Shown here one piece after another: positions 24,124 to 30,960 of a DNA stretch of 64,000 nt. This DNA comes from Hyphomicrobiales bacterium. Its GTDB lineage: Bacteria > Pseudomonadota > Alphaproteobacteria > Rhizobiales > Rhizobiaceae. A program made the translations under genes and the position numbers. Location: assembly GCA_900471815.1 (NCBI GenBank), contig UICE01000004.1:1-64000 (forward strand). The letters are read 5' to 3'. Each line of letters opens with the position of its first letter. The first letter of the stretch is position 1. Under the pieces are notes generated by a model. That model searched no databases and was not told the DNA's origin. It worked only from the letters and a program-made list of their open reading frames with translations.

Positions 24124-24815
24124 TGCAGCCAATGACGAAAGACACGGATAATATGCCGGCCACTCGCCCGGAAATGAGCCGTCATAGCTTTCTTGGCATA
24201 GAACTCGAAATTGCTGGCGGCGTTCTGATCCCCCGGGAAGAGACCGAACTCCTGGGCCGCACGGCAATCGGCATTGTGGCAAACAGCACCTCGCCGCTGG
24301 TTATCGATATGTGCTGTGGCTCGGGCAATCTTGGGCTTGCTATCGCCAGTGCAGTTCCATCAGCAAAAGTCATGAGTGCGGACCTAACCGACGAGACCGT
24401 CAATGCTGCCCGGCACAATACACAACGGTTGGGCCTATCGGATCGTGTTGAAGTCTATCAGGGCGACTTGTTTGCAGCATTTGGCGATAAATCTCCAGCC
24501 GGAAAAGTGGATCTGGTTGTGTGTAATCCTCCCTACATTTCTGCAAAGCGACTACACGAAACACTTGCGCATCTCTTGGAGGAGGAGCCACGCGAGGCCT
24601 TTGACGGTGGACCTTTCGGCATCTCTATCCTTCAAAGGCTGGTACGCGATTCTGCCGATATGTTGAGGTCCGGAGGCTCTTTGGCTTTCGAGTTCGGAGA
24701 AGGGCAACATCATCAGGTCGCTCATTTGTTATCGCGCTCGGGCGCTTATGAAGAGATATCGTTTGTCGACAATGAATTAGGGATCGCCCGGGTGGCGATT
24801 GCCAGAAAAAAATAG
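24123..24815 (+). CDS. PrmC/HemK-like class I methyltransferase
   Basis: A 230-residue SAM-dependent methyltransferase. It shows GVLIPREETELL, the P-R-x-E-T-E motif of PrmC/HemK enzymes, the SAM-binding VIDMCCGSGNLGLAIA, the acidic loop VMSADLTDE, and the catalytic VVCNPPYIS (NPPY), followed by EPREAFDGGPFG. PrmC methylates the glutamine of release-factor GGQ motifs, but this copy is not next to a release-factor gene. It overlaps the flippase stop by one base and is followed by an acetyltransferase-like gene. NPPY enzymes methylate nitrogen on amide or amino groups, so an N-methyl decoration of an aminosugar or amide in the polymer is a reasonable inference. The usual N-terminal helical PrmC domain is missing. 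Confidence 0.82.
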   Translation: MQPMTKDTDNMPATRPEMSRHSFLGIELEIAGGVLIPREETELLGRTAIGIVANSTSPLVIDMCCGSGNLGLAIASAVPSAKVMSADLTDETVNAARHNTQRLGLSDRVEVYQGDLFAAFGDKSPAGKVDLVVCNPPYISAKRLHETLAHLLEEEPREAFDGGPFGISILQRLVRDSADMLRSGGSLAFEFGEGQHHQVAHLLSRSGAYEEISFVDNELGIARVAIARKK

Positions 24816-24834
24816 CAGTCGGTAGGAGCCTTCT

Positions 24835-25935
24835 ATGGACGGCGTAGCATTCAGCGAGGTTCGGAACTTGGCGCCCCAGGATATCCCTGCGGTAGCGGCG
24901 ATGTTTTGGCGAATGTTCAAGCCAGCCAACACAAAAATTCCAGCATCATTAGCGGACTATCTATCGGAGCTTTATCTCGCTCCCGGAAACAGCACGGGGA
25001 TCATCTCACAAGTCCATATCCGGGGCGATGGCGTGCTGACGGGGTTCATTGGTGCGCTTCCATTGAAAATGGCTTTTGGAAACGCTCCCCTGCAGGCGGC
25101 AATTTGCGGCCCCTTGATGGTCGAGGATCATATTGAGGATCCGCTTGCCGGAGCACGGTTGCTTCGCGCTTTTCTCACCGGACCCCAAGACCTTTCATTA
25201 AGCGAAACAGCCAACGAAACATCGCGAATTATGTGGAGCAAGCTGCGTGGCAGGGTTTTGCCCGGATATAGCCTGGAATGGCTGCGCATTCTTCGTCCCA
25301 CTGCCTTTGCTGCTGAAGCGGCGTCGCGTCGTTTCAAGTTCTTGCGGCACGGCAAGCTGCTATCGGGGCCATTCGATCTCTTCGCTCATGCAATTATGAA
25401 AACCTCCATACCGGAGAAACCCCAAGGCGTGAATGATTGCAGCATTGAGCTGGATATGTTGCCCCCGCTCATTGCGTCCTGGCTGAAAGACTACGAATTA
25501 CGCCCGGATTGGGATCTGTCGACCTTGAGCGATGTTCTGGCGACGGCCAGCACGAAATCAACCTACGGCGCCATGCACAGCAGAGTGGTGAAGAGCCGGA
25601 CAGGCAAGCCTTTGGGTTCTTATCTGTTTCACGGCGGTCGCGGGGAGACTGTCCGTGTCCTTCAAATCATTGCCGCGAAAGGGCAGGAAAGCATCGTATT
25701 GGATAGCCTCCTTTACTATGCCAATTCCATAGGCGCCGTTGCTGTACGGGCTCGTTCACAACCGCAATTGCTGGAAGCGATGATGATACGCCGCGGCCTG
25801 TTCTTTCAGCGTTCATCCACCGTGGTGCATACTGGCGACCCGCGCGTCCTGGAAGCTTTTTCAAAGGGGAATGCATTTTTCAACGGCCTTGCGGGCGAAG
25901 GCTGGAATCGCCTGAATGGCGACGAGTTTGTTTGA
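24835..25935 (+). CDS. GNAT-like acyltransferase, probable
   Basis: A 366-residue soluble protein. The N-terminal 130 residues have the GNAT layout: VRNLAPQDIPAVAAMFWRMF, then strands with GDGVLTGFIGALPLKMAFGN and QAAICGPLMVEDHIEDPLAGARLLRAFL. The C-terminal half looks like a second degenerate GNAT domain (GKPLGSYLFHGGRGETVRVLQIIA). Double GNAT-like proteins often work on peptidoglycan or polysaccharide precursors, like FemAB. It is 19 bases after the methyltransferase gene, so flippase, methyltransferase and this gene form one unit. Substrate unknown; function is inferred from fold and place. Confidence 0.65.
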   Translation: MDGVAFSEVRNLAPQDIPAVAAMFWRMFKPANTKIPASLADYLSELYLAPGNSTGIISQVHIRGDGVLTGFIGALPLKMAFGNAPLQAAICGPLMVEDHIEDPLAGARLLRAFLTGPQDLSLSETANETSRIMWSKLRGRVLPGYSLEWLRILRPTAFAAEAASRRFKFLRHGKLLSGPFDLFAHAIMKTSIPEKPQGVNDCSIELDMLPPLIASWLKDYELRPDWDLSTLSDVLATASTKSTYGAMHSRVVKSRTGKPLGSYLFHGGRGETVRVLQIIAAKGQESIVLDSLLYYANSIGAVAVRARSQPQLLEAMMIRRGLFFQRSSTVVHTGDPRVLEAFSKGNAFFNGLAGEGWNRLNGDEFV

Positions 25936-25969
25936 GAATCGAGCGGAGCGAATTTCCACCGAAGTGATG

Positions 25970-26452
25970 TCAAATATTTATATTATTGACCTTCATGAAA
26001 CCCCATATGGATTTGTTGACGTCGATTATTGAATCAATTGTTGCCTGTATTCGCAACATCTCTTCGTCATCGAGTGCTTCAACTTTTCCATATTTCAGGT
26101 TCTCGTCCATATCGACAATCCGCATCAGCTGAGTTGATGCGGTTCGGCCTGATTCATCGAACGAATATATGCAGTGGTTGTACTTGTTGCGCAGGCGTTG
26201 CTCACGCGTCATTCGGGCTGTGATCTTAAGGACTGCTGCCTTGGTTTCCGGCGTTGTAGAATGTATTTTTGCAAGGCGCTCGATGAGATCAATGCGCGCT
26301 CGTGTCGTATTCAGCGTCAAGAAAATGACAGTTGCCGCTTCCTTGTTCGTATCCAGCAGGTGGGCAATCAGGTAAATGAACAAACTCTCCGTGTTTGTCC
26401 AAGTATAGTTCAATTTGCCCACCAGCATGAGAATGTCGTCGAGCCGCGACAT
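25970..26452 (-). CDS. Hypothetical protein, HEPN-like
   Basis: A 160-residue helical protein without membrane segments. The helices KLNYTWTNTESLFIYLIAHL and RIDLIERLAKIHSTTPETKA, followed by RLRNKYNHCIYSF, recall HEPN-type four-helix domains, whose active RNases carry R-x4-6-H. Here the arginine and histidine in RNKYNH have exactly four residues between them. It lies only 5 bases after the stop of the LuxR-family gene on the same strand, so both are co-transcribed. No nucleotidyltransferase (the usual HEPN partner in toxin pairs) is nearby. Family membership is tentative. Confidence 0.6.
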   Translation of the reverse strand: MSRLDDILMLVGKLNYTWTNTESLFIYLIAHLLDTNKEAATVIFLTLNTTRARIDLIERLAKIHSTTPETKAAVLKITARMTREQRLRNKYNHCIYSFDESGRTASTQLMRIVDMDENLKYGKVEALDDEEMLRIQATIDSIIDVNKSIWGFMKVNNINI

Positions 26453-26457
26453 TGATA

Positions 26458-27273
26458 CTACATAACCCGAGCCATTTCTGGCGAAGCTGCATAGTGGCTC
26501 ATCGGCGCCTTGTACCCCCTAAAAGGGGGCTGAAAGGCCTCTTGATCCCTCGTATTGCGATATACGGCAGCGGCCTGCGTACGGTTATGCACACGCAATT
26601 TGCGGATGAGATTATGCACATGGACCTTAACAGTATGTTCTGACAGCGTCAGGCGGTCGGCAATGATCTTGTTTTGCAGACCTTCCGACAACAGCTCCAA
26701 AATTTGCTGTTCACGGATGGTCAATGTCTTGATCGGCCGGATTACGCCGTCGGATTGCTGATGAGAAGTGCCCATTGAGCGTCCGCTATTGTCATCCCGT
26801 GCTCTATCCGAAGAGCGACTGATGTGAGGCGGATAATATTCACCACCATTCAGCAGCAGCCAGATGACCGCAAGCCATATATCCAGCTTTAAATTGAAAG
26901 GTAACAAGCCTTGGATAACCTTGCCGTCGAACAGGCTGTCGAGTTCATCCAGTCCCGATACATTATCGTCAACCATCATGGTAATGGAGGCGTTGGGAAA
27001 GCGCTTCCTGCACCGCAATGCCGATTCACTGAAGCTGGAAACAAAGCCGGCGTGGATGAGGACGAGCTGAATATCGTCATCATAAGCTTCGGCCTCGGTA
27101 AATGAGCTGCACAGATGAATGTCTATATCGGTGAAATTGCGTTCCAACGACTGCACCAGTCCCTGAAAGACGACACCCGCTTCAGCATAGATAAATATCG
27201 AACTTTTAAATCGCCCATTCCCTGGATCAGTCTTGATGTGATCCGAAAGTTTGCGTGGTATTGTTCCACTCAT
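26458..27273 (-). CDS. LuxR-family response regulator-like transcription factor
   Basis: A 271-residue regulator. The C-terminal LuxR helix-turn-helix is clear at about 190-250 (LTIREQQILELLSEGLQNKI, then TLSEHTVKVHVHNLIRKLRV). The N-terminal domain resembles a receiver fold (SSIFIYAEAGVVFQGLVQSL, IQLVLIHAGFVSS), but the usual phospho-acceptor aspartate position is replaced, so control by phosphorylation is doubtful. Proteins of this kind control exopolysaccharide or biofilm genes in related bacteria. It is divergent from the Gly-Gln repeat gene and the type I secretion genes across a 640-base region with inverted repeats, so these are its likely targets. AGGGG precedes its ATG. Confidence 0.86.
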   Translation of the reverse strand: MSGTIPRKLSDHIKTDPGNGRFKSSIFIYAEAGVVFQGLVQSLERNFTDIDIHLCSSFTEAEAYDDDIQLVLIHAGFVSSFSESALRCRKRFPNASITMMVDDNVSGLDELDSLFDGKVIQGLLPFNLKLDIWLAVIWLLLNGGEYYPPHISRSSDRARDDNSGRSMGTSHQQSDGVIRPIKTLTIREQQILELLSEGLQNKIIADRLTLSEHTVKVHVHNLIRKLRVHNRTQAAAVYRNTRDQEAFQPPFRGYKAPMSHYAASPEMARVM

Positions 27274-27365
27274 GATAGTCCCCTGCGCCCTTTAGTCGGA
27301 AAAGTATTTCTTCCGAGGTTTCTTTTCGATTGTTGGATTTTATCTGAATAGTTTTGTTTAAGATC

Positions 27366-27409
27366 GTTAATCAGGATGCCTGTAGCCCCCGCTACTTGCT
27401 CTGATTAAC
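27366..27409. promoter_or_regulatory. Nested inverted repeat upstream of LuxR gene
   Basis: GTTAATCAG (27366-27374) and CTGATTAAC (27401-27409) are perfect reverse complements. Inside them GTAGC (27382-27386) faces GCTAC (27391-27395) around four C residues. It could form a cruciform or RNA hairpin, or bind a dimeric regulator such as the adjacent LuxR-type protein. Confidence 0.5.
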
Positions 27410-27440
27410 CAAGGATTAATAAACGTCGCGTGACGCGGTC

Positions 27441-27478
27441 GTGACGTGAATTGAAAAGGTGTTTCGTCTGCACGTCAC
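27441..27478. promoter_or_regulatory. GTGACGTG inverted repeat
   Basis: GTGACGTG at 27441-27448 and its exact reverse complement CACGTCAC at 27471-27478 are separated by 22 bases. A further GTGACG lies just before the first copy (27430-27435). Repeated half-sites of this kind suggest a regulator binding region for the divergent promoters. Confidence 0.4.
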
Positions 27479-27913
27479 TTGATTCGCGCAGGTATAAAGC
27501 AGCACCTGGGCCCCGTTTGAGGCATATGAATTCGATAATATTGTTTAGAACTTATCTGCTGGTTCAACTGATCTAGTGTACTGCCAATCCATCAACGGCC
27601 TAAAACGGCGGGATTCATAAGGTTACGCCGCCCGTTTCGCGATTCACCAATGAGCTAAATATAAGTGCTATCTTCCGGTCTGCCCGTTTGCGTCATACGG
27701 TTGTGAGGTCTTGAGCTTCCAGCGTAGCGTAAGTGAAACCAAGAAAATAAAACCAGTGTGCCAGTATTCTGAGTTGAATAGCCTGCGGTATTCTATCGCG
27801 AGCTTGGGGATACTTTTGCTGTAACAACTTAACATCTGCCAGCGTGGACATCGTAGCCTCGTTAAAGAGCATAGAGGTTTTGTCTTCTCCGCAGATATTC
27901 CGGAGGAAATAAT

Positions 27914-28828
27914 ATGAATAATCGCAACAACAATCATCACCAGAATCCCGGTATAGACCCATCAGCGTCGGCAAGTGCTGATGCTTCAGCATTCGCTGCT
28001 GCCTTGGCTCTTCAGATGCAAGGGCAGGGACAAGGTCAGGGCCAGGGGCAAGATCAGGGCCAAGGCCAGGATCAGGGACAAGGGCAGGGGCAGGGGCAGG
28101 GACAAGGACAGGGGCAGGATCAAGGACAAGGTCAGGAGCAGTCATCTGTTTCGGAAAATCTCAATCTGAACGGCAATTTCAACGAGAGCTCCAGCGATAA
28201 TTCCAATGCCAACAGCAACTCCAACAGTAATTCGTCGCACACGGATGTAAAAGTAAATGTTGGTGTCGATTTAGACGGCTATCTGCCGACTGATGACGAC
28301 TTTGCCGATCTCGATTTGCATCACAATAGTTTTGACAACATCTTCCTCACCGAATCCGGCAACATCAACTTTGATCCCGGTAATGATGTGAACTTCTCTA
28401 ACGTTCTCAATGGCGCATTTAGCGGCGGCGGCAGCGATACGGGATTTGCGCTCAGTCAAGTTGTTGATCTTGTCGATAATGACACCCTCTCCGGTGTAAC
28501 CCAGACCAACAGTGGCATTGTCACCTTGACCGCGACCGGCGGTACTGCAAGCGCAGGTGATGGCATTGGTACCGATGATGGTGGCTGGGGCGGCATGGAC
28601 CACAGCTTCTTCGGCGGTGGCCATGGCGGTTCGGGTGGTTCCGGCGATATTGGTGCAAGCGACGACGTATCGGGTTCAAGTGCGGCGAGCGCAGCAGCCA
28701 ATCTTACATCCACGGCGTTCACCCAGGAAATTGTACTTGGTGCAAACCTGCAGCAGAATGCCTTCGAAGCGACCGTTATCAACGGCTCGTACACGCATAC
28801 ATCGAACGGCGACACCGACGCGGTTTGA
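27914..28828 (+). CDS. Gly-Gln repeat protein, probable type I secretion substrate
   Basis: A 304-residue acidic protein of very low complexity. Order: Asn/His-rich start (residues 2-11), an Ala/Ser segment, a 41-residue tract of Gln alternating with Gly and sometimes Asp (36-76), an Asn/Ser tract (about 79-107), then a region rich in Asp, Asn and Gly (GVDLDGYLPTDDDFADLDL), and a Gly/His/Ser part (FFGGGHGGSGGSGD). It has no Sec signal peptide and no cysteine. Acidic, Gly/Asp-rich, Cys-free composition with an Ala-Val end suits secretion by the type I system two genes downstream. It may form matrix or adhesive material. The ribosome site GGAGGAAA is strong, suggesting high expression. Confidence 0.72.
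   Translation: MNNRNNNHHQNPGIDPSASASADASAFAAALALQMQGQGQGQGQGQDQGQGQDQGQGQGQGQGQGQGQDQGQGQEQSSVSENLNLNGNFNESSSDNSNANSNSNSNSSHTDVKVNVGVDLDGYLPTDDDFADLDLHHNSFDNIFLTESGNINFDPGNDVNFSNVLNGAFSGGGSDTGFALSQVVDLVDNDTLSGVTQTNSGIVTLTATGGTASAGDGIGTDDGGWGGMDHSFFGGGHGGSGGSGDIGASDDVSGSSAASAAANLTSTAFTQEIVLGANLQQNAFEATVINGSYTHTSNGDTDAV
28019..28141 (+). repeat. Coding Gly-Gln minisatellite
   Basis: About 20 six-base units reading Gln-Gly, with Gln-Asp at three places and Gln-Glu at the end. Codon usage varies (CAG/CAA with GGG, GGA, GGC, GGT), but runs of near-identical units occur, so slippage could change the length without shifting frame. Confidence 0.85.
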
Positions 28829-28861
28829 TTCAGTTAGCTGGCAATTTGCCGCTCGGAAAAT

Positions 28862-28886
28862 GGTCTGCGCACAATGTGCGCAGGCC
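28862..28886 (+). promoter_or_regulatory. Intergenic hairpin between the two secreted-protein genes
   Basis: CTGCGCAC (28865-28872) pairs with GTGCGCAG (28876-28883) around a 3-base loop, and the stem extends outward by one wobble and two G-C pairs. No T run follows, so it is more likely to stabilise the upstream message or partly block read-through than to terminate fully. Confidence 0.5.
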
Positions 28887-28935
28887 AATTACCGGATGAA
28901 AATACGGACAGCATAATTGGCGGGAGCCATCAAAA

Positions 28936-30927
28936 ATGCTCGGATTTGGCGATCATATTTCAGAATCCATTGCACACTTCATGGGATACTTCAGCACGTC
29001 GGTTGAAGCGGTAAAAATGCGCCTCGAATATCGTGAATTCAAAGACGCGCCGGATGTTCCGCAATCGCACGGTGAAATATTGGCGATACAGACAGATCCC
29101 CAGATGCAATTGGCACCTGGTACATTTGTTCCCGATGGAAACTATCTGCCGATGCCTTGGACAGCGAGCAGCAATGATGTTTTGCCTGGGGTGAATATCG
29201 AGCCGATTGATGTGCAATTATATGGGCACAATCTCTATCATACGGCGGTTCCAATACATTCTTCCGGCAATGGCAATGGTCAATCACTCGAACAAGGGCC
29301 ATTCATCGGGCCAGAGGTTCCTGAAACATCAATGGTGCTTCAGCAGACCAGCCACATGGAAGACAATGACATTGTCATTACGGGCAATCACTCTCCAGCA
29401 AACTTGCACTGGGGCGACAATGCCGATTTGGCAACATTGTCGGTTAGCGCCTTGCTTGTTTCAAACGCATTCTCCCACGATTTGCCGGATACCGCGTCGG
29501 GCATGGCGCAGTTTTTCAGCGACCAGAGCGACAGCATGGATGTTGCGGAAGGGCTGCTAACCGGCATATCGGGTATTACCGTGGTCGCATCTCCAACCGC
29601 TGGAATTTACGTCAACGGGACCACGGTCTCGGAGGCCCCAGTTCTGGATGATTATAAGCCCGCGCAATTGGCTACTCCCAATACGCCAGCGTCTGCCACA
29701 GGCCATCAGGCACTGGTTATCAATGGGAAAGACATAGAGGGCACGGTTTCACTAGAGGCGGGCTCCAACATTCTGGTCAACGAAATCGTCCTCACCAATA
29801 CCGGAACATCGGGCGCTCATTTTGCCGTTGCCGGCAATTACTACAACATCAATGCCATCGTTCAAACAAATGCCTATAGTGACATAGACAGCTTCAGCAA
29901 TGGATTTGTTGGCCAACAGCAGTCGTGCGGGCCATCCACCAACGCGATGAACATCGCAGATTTTATCTCTTCCACCGGGCATGTGCAGATTCCAGCCGCA
30001 ACAGCCGAGGCTCCTGTTTTTCCGCAGAACTGGCAGGTCACCGTCATGAATGGCGACCTTATGCAGATGAACTGGATATCACAATATAACTTCCTCTCAG
30101 ACAATGACGCGCATGTACTCTCGTCGACAGGTTCTTACACGACGATTACGACCGGCTCCAATGGGATGCTGAACACTGCATCATTCGCCAATCTGTGTAA
30201 TTCATATGATCTGGTCATCATTGGCGGGCATCTTTACAGCGGCAATCTGATCTTTCAGACGAATGTTCTTTTTGACGATGACACAATGACAACCGGAAAC
30301 GGGACCGGTGCCTATAGTGGAACATTATCAACCAGTGACAATCTTTTGTGGAACTCGGCAAGCATTCAAAGCGCAGGTACAACGAACTGGGCCACTGGAC
30401 TTCCAGATCATTACAAAGAAGCGATGAGTGGTCTGGCCGACGGCAACTACAAAATGCCGGATGGGTTTCGTTCCGATGCTGCACTCCAAGGCATGGCCGG
30501 TCTCAAGATGTTGTACATCTCAGGCAATGTTTACGACCTTAACTATATCAGTCAGACCAATATTCTCGGCGATTCCGATTTTGTGGCTCGTTACGAAGAC
30601 GCATTGCGCGCCACTTCCCATGATACGGTTTGGGACTTAAGCACAGGCTCAAACGCATTGATCAATGTCGCGACGATTGTCGATGGCGGACATGGCAATG
30701 GAACCTCTTATGCGGGTGGTGGCGTATATTCGGACTCGATCCTGATTCAAGCAGAGATCATTGCCCAGCAACCTGGGCATGGAAGCGGTCAAGGCCAGCC
30801 ACTTGCCAACGAAATTATCGCTTTTCTGGATGACGATGCATCGCCGTCACCGAACGCCGATCATACACCAATTCATCTGCCGGATACGACTCATTCGGTG
30901 GATGTGATGCAAACAGCTCTCGCCTAA
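28936..30927 (+). CDS. Large repeat protein, probable type I secretion substrate
   Basis: A 663-residue acidic protein with one cysteine pair at most and no Sec signal. After an N-terminal 70 residues the protein is Gly/Asn/Ser/Thr/Asp-rich. A motif of the form G-x2-Y/L-x2-N-x-I-x-Q-T-N-x4-D-x-D recurs at least four times (see repeat entry), each followed at a distance by a GSN-x-L-x-N-x-A-type segment. It ends with HSVDVMQTALA. I recognise the type from genes beside PrtD-like exporters in related bacteria, but no function is known to me. It precedes the ABC exporter gene by 33 bases and is very probably its cargo, maybe an adhesin or matrix protein that works with the polysaccharide. Confidence 0.75.
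   Translation: MLGFGDHISESIAHFMGYFSTSVEAVKMRLEYREFKDAPDVPQSHGEILAIQTDPQMQLAPGTFVPDGNYLPMPWTASSNDVLPGVNIEPIDVQLYGHNLYHTAVPIHSSGNGNGQSLEQGPFIGPEVPETSMVLQQTSHMEDNDIVITGNHSPANLHWGDNADLATLSVSALLVSNAFSHDLPDTASGMAQFFSDQSDSMDVAEGLLTGISGITVVASPTAGIYVNGTTVSEAPVLDDYKPAQLATPNTPASATGHQALVINGKDIEGTVSLEAGSNILVNEIVLTNTGTSGAHFAVAGNYYNINAIVQTNAYSDIDSFSNGFVGQQQSCGPSTNAMNIADFISSTGHVQIPAATAEAPVFPQNWQVTVMNGDLMQMNWISQYNFLSDNDAHVLSSTGSYTTITTGSNGMLNTASFANLCNSYDLVIIGGHLYSGNLIFQTNVLFDDDTMTTGNGTGAYSGTLSTSDNLLWNSASIQSAGTTNWATGLPDHYKEAMSGLADGNYKMPDGFRSDAALQGMAGLKMLYISGNVYDLNYISQTNILGDSDFVARYEDALRATSHDTVWDLSTGSNALINVATIVDGGHGNGTSYAGGGVYSDSILIQAEIIAQQPGHGSGQGQPLANEIIAFLDDDASPSPNADHTPIHLPDTTHSVDVMQTALA
29832..30585 (+). repeat. 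Recurring Q-T-N / D-x-D motif units within the large secreted protein
   Basis: Four copies are visible, starting near 29832 (GNYYNINAIVQTNAYSDIDS), 30049 (GDLMQMNWISQYNFLSDNDA), 30221 (GHLYSGNLIFQTNVLFDDDT) and 30520 (GNVYDLNYISQTNILGDSDF). Spacing is 172 to 299 bases. The D-x-D end of each unit could bind calcium, as RTX repeats do, but the nonapeptide GGxGxDxUx itself is absent. Confidence 0.75.
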
Positions 30928-30960
30928 AAACAAAAAGAATGCGTGGGGGGACGCGGGATA

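Larger units (their letters stand above)
27274..27913. other. Long divergent regulatory region (LuxR / secretion operon)
   Basis: A 640-base region without a convincing gene, between the LuxR gene and the first secreted-protein gene. It carries two inverted repeats near the LuxR side (27366-27409 and 27441-27478), then an AT-rich middle. A strong GGAGGAAA ribosome site lies at its right end. The length suggests a complex promoter or an untranslated leader. Confidence 0.6.

Noticed and set aside
28019-28141. CRISPR-like regular repeats
   Set aside because: Units are six bases long, contiguous and in frame in a protein gene; there are no spacers and no cas genes.
27693-28145. Minus-strand frame of 150 codons rich in Pro, Ala and Val dipeptides
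   Set aside because: It is the antisense reading of the Gly-Gln repeat tract; it has no ribosome site and its composition simply mirrors the repeat.
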